Assembly: GCA_963837025.1 (NCBI GenBank)
Contig: CAWILT010000002.1
Span: forward strand, 372,001 to 436,000
Reading direction: 5' to 3'
DNA from: JALZUV01 sp963837025
GTDB lineage: Bacteria; Pseudomonadota; Alphaproteobacteria; Rickettsiales; JALZUV01
Length of the DNA stretch: 64,000 nt
Shown: in pieces, positions 41,978 to 50,926 of the stretch
Position numbering within the stretch: the stretch's first letter is position 1
How the letters are laid out: every line of letters begins with the position of its first letter
The notes under the pieces: model-generated
Databases searched by the model: none
What the model was told of the DNA's origin: nothing
The model's input: the letters and a program-made list of their open reading frames with translations, nothing else
Made by a program: the position numbers and the translations under genes

Positions 41978-42756
41978 ACCTTTCCATGCGCGCGCAAAAT
42001 GCCATTCAACGAATGGATGCGTTGGTAGAGATTTGCCAAGCCGCACATCAGGCTATTTTACCTTATTGGAAAACCGATCTAGCGGTGGAAACCAAAGCCG
42101 ATGATTCGCCCGTTACACTAGCTGATAAAGCAGCAAATGATGTTATTGTAAGTGCTTTGCACAAACTAAACTTAGATATTCCCATCATATCCGAAGAGGG
42201 TGAGCAGCCACAACAACCTCAAGATGGATTATTTTGGTTGATTGATCCACTCGATGGCACGCAAAGTTTTATTCGAGGGTCTAACGAATTTACCGTCAAT
42301 ATTGCGTTGGTTGAAAACCGCCAGCCTGTGCTCGGCATCATCGGTGTGCCCGCCCAAAACATGATATATAAAGCCGTTAAATCGCAACCTGCCTATAAGC
42401 GTATTGGGCAGCAAGAATGGAAAATAATTCAAACTTCTAAACGCCCCAAAGATGGTTTGCGTGTCGTTAGCAGCCGTTCGCTACGATCGCCCAAATTAGT
42501 GCATTGGTTAAATGAGCATGGTGTAAAAATTAAAGAGCGTATTGGTGCAGCATCGGCTTTAAAATTCGGACTCATCGCCGAAGGGGTCGCCGATATTTAC
42601 CCCCGCATTGGCCCGACAATGGAATGGGATACGGCCGCAGGCCATTGCATTGTTGAATCGGCTGGCGGCATCATGACCGACCTGCACGGCAAGCCCTTTC
42701 TTTATGGCAAAGATGGTTATTTGAACGAAGGCTTTTTAGTGCGCGGTGTAGCCTAA
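41974..42756 (+). CDS. cysQ: 3'(2'),5'-bisphosphate nucleotidase CysQ (inositol monophosphatase family)
   Basis: CysQ removes the 3' phosphate from PAP made during sulfate assimilation. The 260 residues contain the IMPase metal site: DSPVTLADKAANDVIV near 45, IISEEGEQ near 72, and WLIDPLDGTQSFIRGSNEFTVNIAL near 90. Near the C-terminus is PTMEWDTAAGHCIVESAGG, the family 2 motif. The SFI after DGT and EWDTAAG are CysQ rather than SuhB style. Start codons at GTG 41974 and ATG 41986 are possible. Confidence 0.88.
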   Translation: MNLSMRAQNAIQRMDALVEICQAAHQAILPYWKTDLAVETKADDSPVTLADKAANDVIVSALHKLNLDIPIISEEGEQPQQPQDGLFWLIDPLDGTQSFIRGSNEFTVNIALVENRQPVLGIIGVPAQNMIYKAVKSQPAYKRIGQQEWKIIQTSKRPKDGLRVVSSRSLRSPKLVHWLNEHGVKIKERIGAASALKFGLIAEGVADIYPRIGPTMEWDTAAGHCIVESAGGIMTDLHGKPFLYGKDGYLNEGFLVRGVA

Positions 42757-43009
42757 TTTATTTGTCATGATACTGTCATACCAAAGGGCGTGCGTTTACG
42801 TTATAGTATCACCATAAATGGCATGTTTTGTTCAGGGTAAAAGCTGGCTAAAATAGGCCATTTGGCCACGAATTCACCTAATTTCCCTCGGAAATTTTTA
42901 CACTGTTTAAACTATTCAACACAGTGTCACACCACTCGCCAAACGGCGTAGAAGTTAGTTGAAAAAACGCAGTAATTTCATTGCGTTACACTTCAAATTT
43001 TTTTCAATA

Positions 43010-43888
43010 ATGAAAGCAATAATCTTTTTGCTCATCTTCTTGCTCGCTGGTTGCGAAAAAGAAGAAATGCAGCCGGTTCCGATTGTTCAAAGCCAGCAAC
43101 TTATTGTATTAACACCCAAGAAAGTTACTGGCATTTGCACGCTCCCCGGTGGCCAAAGCAATGCGGCCAATCTGAAAAACAAGTACGGAAAGAAAACTAG
43201 CGGCGCTAGTGTTCTGGAAACTACTTTGGCGTTTGAAACGGGACTTCCTGTTGCTACGCTATTCAGAGGCCAAACTGGCGCAACCGGAAGCAGCACTGTC
43301 GATAACGTCACAACCAAGTTGAGTGACGGATTCATCTGGTATTACCCCGAAACGGGTAAAACCGGCGGTGCTTATGCGGTCTTCATCAACCTCCTGCGTT
43401 TGCAGCGAGATTCGATGAAAACGCGTTACGGCGATTCCATCGTGCTTGCCATCCCTTGGATGCAAGGCGAAGCCAACGCCCGATACGCGTCCGCACGCAC
43501 CGGAGCCGCTCGCATCGAAGTCATCACCCGCTATAAAGCCGCCACCTTGGCTGTTTTCAAGCAAGTGAGAACGGATATGGATGCGGATGTCCAATTCTTC
43601 ATCGGGCTTACCCGTCCGGTGGATGTGATTGGCGCCACGAACAATGGCTCCACCTGCGAAGAGGTTTACGCCTTGCAGGAAGCCATTCAGCTCATTCGTC
43701 AAGCTCAACGTGAGTTGATTGACGAGAATGCATTCGTGCATTTTGGAGCCGAGACGACCGACTTGGTCACAGCCCGCGAGGCTGATCCAGTCGGTAAAGC
43801 GGATGACGTGTTCCACTACTCAGGCGAAAGCTACGAGATTCTGGCAACACGTTTTGCAAAGTCTATCAAGGCGACAATCAAACCTTGA
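43010..43888 (+). CDS. SGNH/SASA-type esterase lipoprotein
   Basis: This is a putative carbohydrate O-acetylesterase anchored to the membrane. ATG 43010 gives a type II signal peptide (KAIIFLLIFLLAGC, lipobox Cys near residue 15) followed by EKEEM. The catalytic serine is in LPGGQSNAAN near 45, block III is PWMQGEANAR near 150, and the Asp/His pair is in ADDVFHYSGESYE near 265, all as in sialate O-acetylesterase-like families. The coding region is richer in GC than its surroundings (73 of 120 bases in 43441-43560). Flanked by a 250-bp gap and its own terminator, it is monocistronic and looks acquired. The substrate is unknown. Confidence 0.72.
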   Translation: MKAIIFLLIFLLAGCEKEEMQPVPIVQSQQLIVLTPKKVTGICTLPGGQSNAANLKNKYGKKTSGASVLETTLAFETGLPVATLFRGQTGATGSSTVDNVTTKLSDGFIWYYPETGKTGGAYAVFINLLRLQRDSMKTRYGDSIVLAIPWMQGEANARYASARTGAARIEVITRYKAATLAVFKQVRTDMDADVQFFIGLTRPVDVIGATNNGSTCEEVYALQEAIQLIRQAQRELIDENAFVHFGAETTDLVTAREADPVGKADDVFHYSGESYEILATRFAKSIKATIKP

Positions 43889-43901
43889 TAGCAAAATTTA
43901 A

Positions 43902-43933
43902 GGGTGTTCACGCAAGTGAGCACCCTTTTTTTA
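43902..43933 (+). terminator. Intrinsic terminator of the esterase lipoprotein
   Basis: A 10-bp stem (GGGTGTTCAC / GTGAGCACCC with one G-T pair) and loop GCAA are followed by seven T, 14 bp after the stop codon. Confidence 0.92.
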
Positions 43934-43952
43934 TCAACCCTACCTTTTAAAA

Positions 43953-44957
43953 CTAATCATCGCGGCGCACGGCGCCATAATCAATTTGTTGTTGATAGAA
44001 AGTTTTAATTTCGGCAATCGCGGGTGCGGCTTCGTTATGTCGGTTAAATGCATGGCGAAATTCAGCTCCAGCATAAAGGCCTTTGCTGTACCAGCCAATA
44101 TGCTTGCGCGCCACGCGCACGCCATTCACTTCGCCGTAAACGCTTAGCATATCTTCGTAATGTTCCAGCACCATATCGCGCTCTTGCTCAATCGTGGGGC
44201 GGGTGGTGATGGTTTTATCGCCCGTTAAATGCTCAATCACCTGCTGCGGAAACCATGGTTTACCATAGCAGCCGCGCCCAATCATCACACCATCGGCACC
44301 TGATTCGTCCAATGCATGGTCAACACTGGCGAAATCCACGATATCGCCATTCACAATAACCGGCAATTTGGTGGCTTCTTTGACCGATTTAATAAATTTC
44401 CAATCGGCGCTGCCCTTATACATTTGGCAGCGCGTGCGGCCATGCACGGTAATCATTTGAATGCCCGCATCTTCGGCCATTTTAGCAAAAAGCGGCGCGT
44501 TGAGGGTATCATGATCCCACCCCATGCGCATTTTCAAAGTAACAGGAATTTTTACCGCATTGACCGTGGCTTCCAAAATTGCGCCCGCGAGTTTTTCTTT
44601 GCGCATCAATGCCGATCCCGCATCGCCATTCACTACCTTTTTCACGGGGCAGCCAAAGTTAATGTCAATTACATCGGCTCCCATCTCTTCATTTAACTTA
44701 GCTGCTTCGGCCATGACGGCGGGCTCGCAACCTGCCAATTGCACCACCTTATGCTTTGCGCCATCATCATGCTGCGCCATGCGCATGGTGTTGCGGGTTT
44801 GCAAAATCATCGCGCGGCTGGCAATCATCTCTGAAACCACCATACCCACACCGTAATTGCGCACTAATTTACGAAACGGCAAATCTGAAACGCCAGTCAT
44901 CGGTGCCAGCATTACGGGATTATCAATTTTAATTTTGCCGATGTTAATTGCTTTCAT
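43953..44957 (-). CDS. dusB: tRNA-dihydrouridine synthase DusB
   Basis: Dus enzymes reduce uridine to dihydrouridine in tRNA using FMN. The TIM-barrel start NPVMLAPMTGVSDLPFRKL near 14-32 is followed by VSEMIAS, the catalytic INFGCPVKKVVNGDAGSALM near 98-118 (active cysteine), TVHGRTRCQMYKGSADW near 165, and VIVNGDIVDF and GVMIGRGCYGKPW for FMN phosphate binding near 200-230. The 334-residue length fits DusB/NifR3. It is divergent from ispDF with only 26 bp between starts. Confidence 0.93.
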   Translation of the reverse strand: MKAINIGKIKIDNPVMLAPMTGVSDLPFRKLVRNYGVGMVVSEMIASRAMILQTRNTMRMAQHDDGAKHKVVQLAGCEPAVMAEAAKLNEEMGADVIDINFGCPVKKVVNGDAGSALMRKEKLAGAILEATVNAVKIPVTLKMRMGWDHDTLNAPLFAKMAEDAGIQMITVHGRTRCQMYKGSADWKFIKSVKEATKLPVIVNGDIVDFASVDHALDESGADGVMIGRGCYGKPWFPQQVIEHLTGDKTITTRPTIEQERDMVLEHYEDMLSVYGEVNGVRVARKHIGWYSKGLYAGAEFRHAFNRHNEAAPAIAEIKTFYQQQIDYGAVRRDD

Positions 44958-44983
44958 AGGCGCTCCTATACTATAAATGCGCT

Positions 44984-46093
44984 ATGAGTGCAATCACCGC
45001 AATTATCGTCGCCGCAGGAACTGGCAGCCGCATGGGGCAGGGCATACCTAAAGCCTATCGAATGCTTAAGGGCAAGCCTATGTTAACGCATGCAATCGAG
45101 GCTTTTATCCACCATCGCAACATAGATGAAGTTATAATCGTGCATCATGCCGATCATATGCAATGGCTGCAACCCATTTTGGCGCAGTTTCCGAAGATGC
45201 GCGCCGTGCAAGGAGGCGACACCCGTCAAGCCTCAGTTTGTGCAGGATTACAATCACTTAGCAATACTAAGCGTGTTTTAATTCACGATGCGGCGCGCCC
45301 CTTTGTTACACCCGCTTTAATCGCGTGCATGGCGCAAACCCAAGCAGTTGCCGCCATCCCCGTTATTGCTGTAACCGATACCATCAAACATGCGGATGGT
45401 TTAATGCTAGACCGAAATAAGTTATTTGCCGCACAGACCCCGCAAAGCTTTGATTTTAAAACCATATTAAAGCTACATCAACAAGCGTCAGATAATGCAA
45501 CCGATGATGCAGCATTAGTAGAGGCTGCGGGCATCCCTGTTGAATTTTTAGAGGGTGAAATATCCAATCGTAAAATAACCCTTGAAGATGAGTTGAATCA
45601 AACTCCGCAAATTGCCGTTGCGAGCGGCTATGATGTGCATGGGTTTATTCCACATTTAATAGGCACTAAAACCATCAAAATTTGTGGCATTGATGTGGAA
45701 TGTGAATTAGCAGTTGAAGGCCATTCGGATGGCGATGTAGGCTTGCATGCGATTACCGATGCCCTATTGGGCACGTTTTGTGGCGGAGATATCGGCCAAC
45801 ATTTCAGCTCGTATGAGTCAAAATGGAAAAATGCTGATAGTGCGAATTTTTTAGAACATATCAAACACTTATCAGATGAAGCGAAAGTATCAATTCAACA
45901 TATTGACGTAACAATCATCGCTCAAATGCCTCAAATATCCCCTCATCGCGAAACGATGCGAAAACGGATTGCTGACTTGCTAAGTTTAACCATTTCGCAA
46001 GTGAGTGTGAAAGCAACGACGACGGATTATTTGGGCTTTATTGGTCGAAAAGAGGGATTAGCAGCCCACGCAATCATCACGGTTTTGAAATGA
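44984..46093 (+). CDS. ispDF: Bifunctional IspD/IspF isoprenoid synthesis enzyme
   Basis: This fused enzyme makes CDP-methylerythritol (IspD) and then the cyclic diphosphate (IspF) of the MEP pathway. The N-terminal IspD part has IIVAAGTGSRMGQGIPKAYR near residue 6-26 and VLIHDAARPFV near 98. The C-terminal IspF domain starts VASGYDVHGFIPH near 210 with metal ligands Asp and His, and continues with LAVEGHSDGDVGLHAITDALLG and GDIGQHF. The 369-residue fusion is common in Alphaproteobacteria. The IspD part has TPQSFDFKTIL, as in the family. It overlaps pgpA by 4 bp. Confidence 0.95.
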   Translation: MSAITAIIVAAGTGSRMGQGIPKAYRMLKGKPMLTHAIEAFIHHRNIDEVIIVHHADHMQWLQPILAQFPKMRAVQGGDTRQASVCAGLQSLSNTKRVLIHDAARPFVTPALIACMAQTQAVAAIPVIAVTDTIKHADGLMLDRNKLFAAQTPQSFDFKTILKLHQQASDNATDDAALVEAAGIPVEFLEGEISNRKITLEDELNQTPQIAVASGYDVHGFIPHLIGTKTIKICGIDVECELAVEGHSDGDVGLHAITDALLGTFCGGDIGQHFSSYESKWKNADSANFLEHIKHLSDEAKVSIQHIDVTIIAQMPQISPHRETMRKRIADLLSLTISQVSVKATTTDYLGFIGRKEGLAAHAIITVLK

Positions 46094-46629
46094 AAGCACC
46101 TCAACATTATTCCCTTCTGCATCCCGTTTATTGGTTATGCACATGGGGGCATTGTGGCCTATCGCCCAAAGCGCCAGGCACGGTTGGCAGTTTAGTTGCC
46201 TTACCCTATGCCGCTTTGCTCTATCATAAAACGGGGCTATTAGGTTTATGCATTGCATCCGTTACAGCATTTATTATTGGCTGGTATTGCTCCGAACGCT
46301 ATGTTCAACGCACCCAACGCCAAGATCCTAAAGAAGTGGTGATTGATGAAGTGGCAGGAATGTGGCTAACGTTAGCACTCGTCATCGCATTTATGCCTTT
46401 TGCAGTGGGTCAAATGGGGGGCATGTGGCAAACCACATTATGGATGACACTGCCAGCGTTCGGATTTTTCCGTTTGTTTGATATCTTTAAACCATGGCCT
46501 ATAAGCTGGTGTGATAAGCATATAAAAGGCGGATTAGGGATAATGTTAGATGATATCATTGCAGCTTTTCCAGCAGCATTCTGCGTATGGTTGTTGCAAC
46601 ATTTGGCGCTAGCTTTAGGGTTAATATAG
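46090..46629 (+). CDS. pgpA: Phosphatidylglycerophosphatase A
   Basis: PgpA dephosphorylates phosphatidylglycerol phosphate in the inner membrane. The 179 residues show LSPKAPGTVGSLVALPYAALL near 27-47, the metal-binding DPKEVVIDEVAGMW near 78-91, and FFRLFDIFKPWPISWCDKHIKGGLGIMLDDIIAAF near the end, all PgpA motifs, between about four membrane helices. Its start overlaps ispDF and its TAG shares one base with the next start, so the genes are coupled. Confidence 0.92.
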   Translation: MKAPQHYSLLHPVYWLCTWGHCGLSPKAPGTVGSLVALPYAALLYHKTGLLGLCIASVTAFIIGWYCSERYVQRTQRQDPKEVVIDEVAGMWLTLALVIAFMPFAVGQMGGMWQTTLWMTLPAFGFFRLFDIFKPWPISWCDKHIKGGLGIMLDDIIAAFPAAFCVWLLQHLALALGLI

Positions 46630-47090
46630 TGGAACAGCTTTTTGCACTAGCACGCCAAAAAGGCATAAAGATTGCTACCGCAGAATCATGCACCGGTGGC
46701 ATGATATCGGCCGCTATTACGGCAGAATCAGGCAGTTCCGATATATTTGATAGGGGTTTTATATCCTATTCAAACCACGCTAAAATTCAAATGCTTGATG
46801 TGCCAGCACATTTAATAGAACATTATGGAGCCGTATCAGCCGAAGTGGCGAATGCTATGGCACAAGGCGCAATTGCCAAATCAAACGCACAATTATCCGT
46901 ATCGGTAACCGGCATTGCAGGCCCAACCGGCGCCACCCCATTAAAGCCTTTAGGTACTGTCTATATTAGTATTGCCCATAAAGAGGGTTCGGCCATCGCA
47001 ACGCATTTTTGTTTTGCCGGCAATCGCCAAGCGGTGCGTCAGCAAACGGTTAATCAAGCTATAATATTGTTGAAGGGTGCCCTAAAATAA
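46629..47090 (+). CDS. CinA C-terminal / nicotinamide-nucleotide amidohydrolase (PncC-type)
   Basis: This deamidase of NMN stands alone, without the N-terminal CinA domain. The 153 residues contain IATAESCTGGMISAAITAE near residue 13-31, with the catalytic serine of the family, FDRGFISYSNHAKIQML, and VSVTGIAGPTGATPLKPLGTVYI near 105. The start is GTG 46629, one base overlapping the pgpA stop. An upstream extension in the same frame overlaps pgpA and lacks family sequence. The ispDF-pgpA-cinA order occurs widely in Alphaproteobacteria. Confidence 0.88.
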   Translation: MEQLFALARQKGIKIATAESCTGGMISAAITAESGSSDIFDRGFISYSNHAKIQMLDVPAHLIEHYGAVSAEVANAMAQGAIAKSNAQLSVSVTGIAGPTGATPLKPLGTVYISIAHKEGSAIATHFCFAGNRQAVRQQTVNQAIILLKGALK

Positions 47091-47138
47091 GACAGGCCGC
47101 TTTAGGTAGTTTTTACATTTGCACTTCATTATGGGCAA

Positions 47139-47495
47139 ATGAAAACACATTTACTCATTCTAAGTTTTGGTTTTATTACAATAGCTTCGCCTTGCTATGC
47201 GCTCCCTTCCATTACGGGAACGGTCAATACGATTTTAGATTTATTATTTCCACCAACGGTTTCGCCTCCACCCGTAACGCCGCCCGTTAGCCCACCCATA
47301 ATTGCGGCAGTACCCCCTTCATCACCAAGTGTACCCGTTCAAGATATCACATTACCTTCAGTTCCGTTAAATTCAGGCGAGCGCGTTAAAACCACACTTA
47401 ATGGCGATATTGTGGTGCAAGCGGATGGTTCAGTACGGCTGCTTTCCACGCCTCCCACGCAATGGGGCTACCCGCTCTTCCAAAAAACCAATTGA
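47139..47495 (+). CDS. Small secreted proline-rich protein
   Basis: The protein is unrecognised, 118 residues. A signal peptide (LLILSFGFITIASPCYA, cleaved around residue 22) is followed by a Pro/Ser-rich stretch with repeated PPV and PPxSP units (about 40-70) and a short ordered C-terminus. The proline run suggests a flexible periplasmic or surface linker. Spacing of about 50 bp from the amidase gene and 31 bp to the next gene allows co-transcription. Confidence 0.55.
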   Translation: MKTHLLILSFGFITIASPCYALPSITGTVNTILDLLFPPTVSPPPVTPPVSPPIIAAVPPSSPSVPVQDITLPSVPLNSGERVKTTLNGDIVVQADGSVRLLSTPPTQWGYPLFQKTN

Positions 47496-47526
47496 TATCT
47501 CTTCAAACTACTTTAACGTGTGTTAG

Positions 47527-47928
47527 ATGGCTCAACCGGATTTTCTTAGTCGACCAATGGACAAGCTTACCGCTGAAGAATGGGAAAGTATTTGCGATGG
47601 GTGTGGCCTATGTTGCCAAGTGACCGAAGAAGATGAAGATACGTCAGAGCTTACCCAAACCAATGTTGCATGCCGATATTTATGTTTAGAATCCCACCTT
47701 TGTAAAGATTATTTAAATCGACAATCGAATGTTGAAAATTGCGTAAAAGTAACGCCTGAGAACATAGATAGTTTATATTGGTTGCCGCCAACTTGTGGGT
47801 ATAAATTAGTTTCGCACGGAATGGATTTGCCAAAATGGCATCATCTTATTTGTGGTGATAAAAATCGTGTGCATACCCACGGGCCTAGCATGTTAGGCGA
47901 TATTATCAGTGAAGATGATATTACGTAG
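47527..47928 (+). CDS. YcgN-family cysteine-cluster protein
   Basis: This is a member of the UPF0260/YkgJ zinc or iron chelating group, whose biochemical role is unsettled. The 133 residues have WESICDGCGLCCQ near residue 20-32, TNVACRYLCL near 45, and the C-terminal LPPTCGYKLVSHGMDLPKWH block with a late HTHGPSMLG motif near 120. Eight or more cysteines are placed as in YcgN of Escherichia coli. Its stop overlaps the stop of the convergent RRM gene by 8 bp. Confidence 0.85.
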   Translation: MAQPDFLSRPMDKLTAEEWESICDGCGLCCQVTEEDEDTSELTQTNVACRYLCLESHLCKDYLNRQSNVENCVKVTPENIDSLYWLPPTCGYKLVSHGMDLPKWHHLICGDKNRVHTHGPSMLGDIISEDDIT

Positions 47929-48181
47929 TTGATTCTTCTTCTAAATCTTTGGCAGGTTTCACACGAATAGTTTTTTGCCCTACTAACGTACCATGTAGAT
48001 TCTTTAATGCCGCGGCGCCTTCATGCGCTAACGCCATTTCCACAAATCCGAAGCCTTTTGATTTGCCTGTGGCTTTATCCATTACAATGGTAACATTTTT
48101 AATATTGCCATATTGTTTAAATAATCGGGCTAAGTCGTTCTCGCTTAAATCGCGTGGTAGGTTTAATGCCATCAATTTCAT
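47921..48181 (-). CDS. Small RNA-binding protein with one RRM domain
   Basis: The 86 residues form a single RNA recognition motif: RNP2 is KLMALNLP at the N-terminus, RNP1 is KSKGFGFVEM near residue 43, and both place aromatic residues (Phe-x-Phe) for RNA stacking. The short acidic tail is probably disordered. Such single-RRM proteins occur in Cyanobacteria and Proteobacteria as cold- or stress-linked RNA chaperones; a role here is inferred only from the fold. The start ATG 48181 gives the expected N-terminus with RNP2 immediately after. Confidence 0.9.
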   Translation of the reverse strand: MKLMALNLPRDLSENDLARLFKQYGNIKNVTIVMDKATGKSKGFGFVEMALAHEGAAALKNLHGTLVGQKTIRVKPAKDLEEESTT

Positions 48182-48337
48182 GGGTGTTCCTCTATTTACG
48201 CTATCGTCATACCATAGTCATTCAAGCGAATACATGCTTAAATTAACGCATTAATCGTGCTGCGCCTTGCATTTTAAGCGGTTAAGCGTTAAAGAACGCG
48301 GCCATCACTTAAACCTTTTGCGAAAAACCACTCTCTT

Positions 48338-50161
48338 ATGCTTGAATTTAACGCCATCACCTATCGAATTGCAGGACGAACTTTATTCGATAAAGCCTCC
48401 TTAACGATCCCCATGGGGCAACATGTCGGGTTAATTGGCCCGAATGGCACAGGAAAATCAACGTTATTTAAGCTTATTGCCCGCGAGCTTGAATTAGACG
48501 AAGGCGAAATTGTCCTTAATCCGGGTGCTGTCATGGGAATGGTGCGGCAAGATCTGCCCGATGATGATACCAGCTTAATTGATATTGTGCTGGCCGCCGA
48601 TACCGAACGCACCGCATTACTGGCCGAAGCCGAAACTGTAGAAAATCCCGATCGCATTGCCTATGTTTACACGCGTCTAGCAGATATTGATGCATATGAA
48701 GCGCCTGCTAAGGCATCCATCATTCTATCCGGCCTCGGATTCGATATGGACGATCAAGCGCGCCCCATTAGCGACTTTTCAGGCGGGTGGCGCATGCGGG
48801 TGGCGCTTGCAGCGGCTTTATTTCAAAAACCTGATCTGTTATTGTTGGATGAGCCAACCAACCATCTTGACTTTGAAGCCGTTATTTGGCTTGAAAATTA
48901 TCTGATGAATTATGAAGGCACGTTTATCATCATCAGTCATGATAGAGAAACGCTTAACAAAGTTGTCACCCATATCGTGCATCTCGATCAGCTGACCCTC
49001 ACGGCCTATACGGGAAACTATGACCAGTTTGAAACCCGCTACGCCCAAAAGATGATGAGCCACCAAGCGCTTTTTGATAAACAGCAAGCCCACAAAAAGC
49101 GGATGATGGAATTTGTTGATCGTTTTGGCGCTAAAGCAAGTAAAGCCAAACAAGCACAAAGCCGCCTAAAATCGATTGAAAAAATGGATATGGTCGATGC
49201 GCTTATTAGCGAACGCGCTACTGCATTTAAATTCCCCCAACCAGAAAAAACCAGCGGCCCAATCATCACGCTTGATAAAGTCGATATTGGCTACAGCGCC
49301 GGCAACCCCATTTTAAAAGCGGTCAACCTAAGTTTCACAGGCGATGATCGCATCGCTTTGTTAGGCGCTAATGGCAATGGTAAATCTACCTTGGTAAAAC
49401 TTATTTCAGGCGAGCTAGAAGCAATGAAAGGCCATGTCACGCGCGATAATAAATTACGCGTTGGATATTTTGCCCAACATCAATCCGATGAACTGGATAT
49501 GGAGTCAACTCCCTATAATGTGTTGCGTGATGCAATCGCGGGCACGCCCGAACCTAAATTACGCGCTATGCTTGGCAAATTTGGTTTTGACAAAGCCAAA
49601 TCCGACACCCGTATTTCTGAACTATCAGGTGGCGAAAAAGCCCGCCTATTATTTTGCATGATGAGTCATGATGCGCCGCATATTATGTTGCTTGATGAGC
49701 CTACCAACCATCTGGATATCGATGCCAGAGCCGCATTGATTCAAGCGTTAAATGATTATGACGGTTGCATTATATTAGTAAGCCATGATCCGCATTTGGT
49801 TGAAGCGGTTGCCGATCAGCTATTATTAGTTAAAGATTCCGCCGTTACGCCCTATAATGATGATTTAGAGGAGTATCGCCGTCTTGTGATTGACCAGCGC
49901 CGCAAAGAACGTTCCGATGCCAAAAAGAATCGTAAAGAAAAGAAGAAAAAGAAAGAAAAAGTCGCATTAAAAGATTTAAAATCTGCTGAAGAAGCGATGA
50001 ATCAACTTATGGTTGAAAAAACAGATATCGAGTTGAAATTGGTTTCGAAAGAGGCACTTAACGATAATAATTTGATGTCTGAACTGCAACAATTGTATGA
50101 TATTAATACGAAAAAGCTTATTCAGGCTGAAGATGAATGGTTAAACTTGCAATCGGTTTAA
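48338..50161 (+). CDS. ABC-F family ATPase (Uup/YheS-like)
   Basis: ABC-F proteins act on ribosomes rather than as transporters. The 607 residues hold two ATPase domains. Domain 1 has Walker A GPNGTGKSTLFKL near 34, signature DFSGGWRMRVALA near 148 and LLLLDEPTNHLDF. Domain 2 has GANGNGKSTLVKL near 347, signature ELSGGEKARLLF near 427 and LLDEPTNHLDID. The interdomain P-site tRNA-interaction arm (about 235-300) and a Lys/Glu-rich C-terminal coiled coil (about 530-607) are present. No membrane helix. The tail suits the Uup/YheS side of the family. The exact subfamily is not fixed. Confidence 0.9.
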   Translation: MLEFNAITYRIAGRTLFDKASLTIPMGQHVGLIGPNGTGKSTLFKLIARELELDEGEIVLNPGAVMGMVRQDLPDDDTSLIDIVLAADTERTALLAEAETVENPDRIAYVYTRLADIDAYEAPAKASIILSGLGFDMDDQARPISDFSGGWRMRVALAAALFQKPDLLLLDEPTNHLDFEAVIWLENYLMNYEGTFIIISHDRETLNKVVTHIVHLDQLTLTAYTGNYDQFETRYAQKMMSHQALFDKQQAHKKRMMEFVDRFGAKASKAKQAQSRLKSIEKMDMVDALISERATAFKFPQPEKTSGPIITLDKVDIGYSAGNPILKAVNLSFTGDDRIALLGANGNGKSTLVKLISGELEAMKGHVTRDNKLRVGYFAQHQSDELDMESTPYNVLRDAIAGTPEPKLRAMLGKFGFDKAKSDTRISELSGGEKARLLFCMMSHDAPHIMLLDEPTNHLDIDARAALIQALNDYDGCIILVSHDPHLVEAVADQLLLVKDSAVTPYNDDLEEYRRLVIDQRRKERSDAKKNRKEKKKKKEKVALKDLKSAEEAMNQLMVEKTDIELKLVSKEALNDNNLMSELQQLYDINTKKLIQAEDEWLNLQSV

Positions 50162-50275
50162 ATTTTTTATATACAATCAACAAAATTAATCTTATGTCAC
50201 TATAGGATTTTTACTTAACTCATTTAATCAATGTGCATAATTTTATTACTTAACTCAAACTACGAAAGAATTTTC

Positions 50276-50875
50276 ATGAAAAAATTATTTTTACCTTTGC
50301 TTGTTTCAACCGCTCTTATCTCTGGCGCTTCATTCGCTGCTGAATCTATGAGCACGAACGTTAGCAACTCTGTATTCACGGGCCCTTATATCGGTGTTTA
50401 CGGTGGTTATAACTGGAGTGATTTAGATGGCGGCCTTGCTGATCCAGAAGGTCTTGATTATGGCGTATTCGCAGGTGTTAAAGTTGATGGCCTGTTAGAT
50501 CGCGTTAATGGTCTTGGTTTAGGCCTTAACGGTGCTGTAGAAGGTTTCTACGGTTCATCATCAGCTGACGATGGTGGCGTTGATAAAGACGAAGATTGGG
50601 GTGTTTCATTCCGTCCAGGTATGTCAATCATTACTGACGTAACGGGTGATCTCGGTTTCAATCCTTATGGTATCTTGGGCTATCGCCGTACTGAATTTGA
50701 AGCTGCTGGCGCAAGCGAGCGTTATAACGGTTTCGAACTTGGTTTAGGTACTGAGATTCTTGCTTTCGGTGATATCGGTGTTCGTGCTGATTATTCACAC
50801 ACGTTCTATGCTAGCGAAGGTGGTATTGACGTAGATTCTGATGATGTTCGCATCGGTGCTGCTTACCACTTCTAG
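50276..50875 (+). CDS. Outer-membrane beta-barrel protein (OmpA/opacity-like)
   Basis: A probable porin-like or OmpX/Opa-type barrel. From ATG 50276 the 199 residues start with a signal peptide (KKLFLPLLVSTALISGASFA). Alternating hydrophobic/aromatic strands follow (TGPYIGVYGGYNW, NGLGLGLNGAVEGFYG, FNPYGILGYRRTEF, NGFELGLGTEILAF), and the C-terminus ends in DDVRIGAAYHF with the terminal Phe required for barrel assembly. Codons are strongly biased (GGT, GCT, CGT), as in abundant proteins. An upstream in-frame ATG at 50231 would add 15 non-signal residues and is rejected. A strong terminator follows. Confidence 0.85.
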   Translation: MKKLFLPLLVSTALISGASFAAESMSTNVSNSVFTGPYIGVYGGYNWSDLDGGLADPEGLDYGVFAGVKVDGLLDRVNGLGLGLNGAVEGFYGSSSADDGGVDKDEDWGVSFRPGMSIITDVTGDLGFNPYGILGYRRTEFEAAGASERYNGFELGLGTEILAFGDIGVRADYSHTFYASEGGIDVDSDDVRIGAAYHF

Positions 50876-50895
50876 GTTTAGCAACATTCAATTTA

Positions 50896-50926
50896 AAAAG
50901 AGGGCATGAAAATGCCCTCTTTTTTT
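50896..50926 (+). terminator. Intrinsic terminator of the outer-membrane protein gene
   Basis: AAAGAGGGCAT and ATGCCCTCTTT form a perfect 11-bp stem with a GAAA-type loop, followed by a run of T, 20 bp after the stop. Confidence 0.93.

Noticed and set aside
42880..42927. Two short inverted repeats (AATTTCC/GGAAATT and ACACTGT/ACAGTGT) upstream of the esterase gene
   Set aside because: Short and AT-rich or widely spaced; they could be operators or a weak terminator for cysQ, but nothing in the sequence decides between these and chance.
46587..46628. Upstream extension of the CinA-type amidase
   Set aside because: It lies wholly inside pgpA in another frame and has no similarity to the family; GTG 46629 is a better start.
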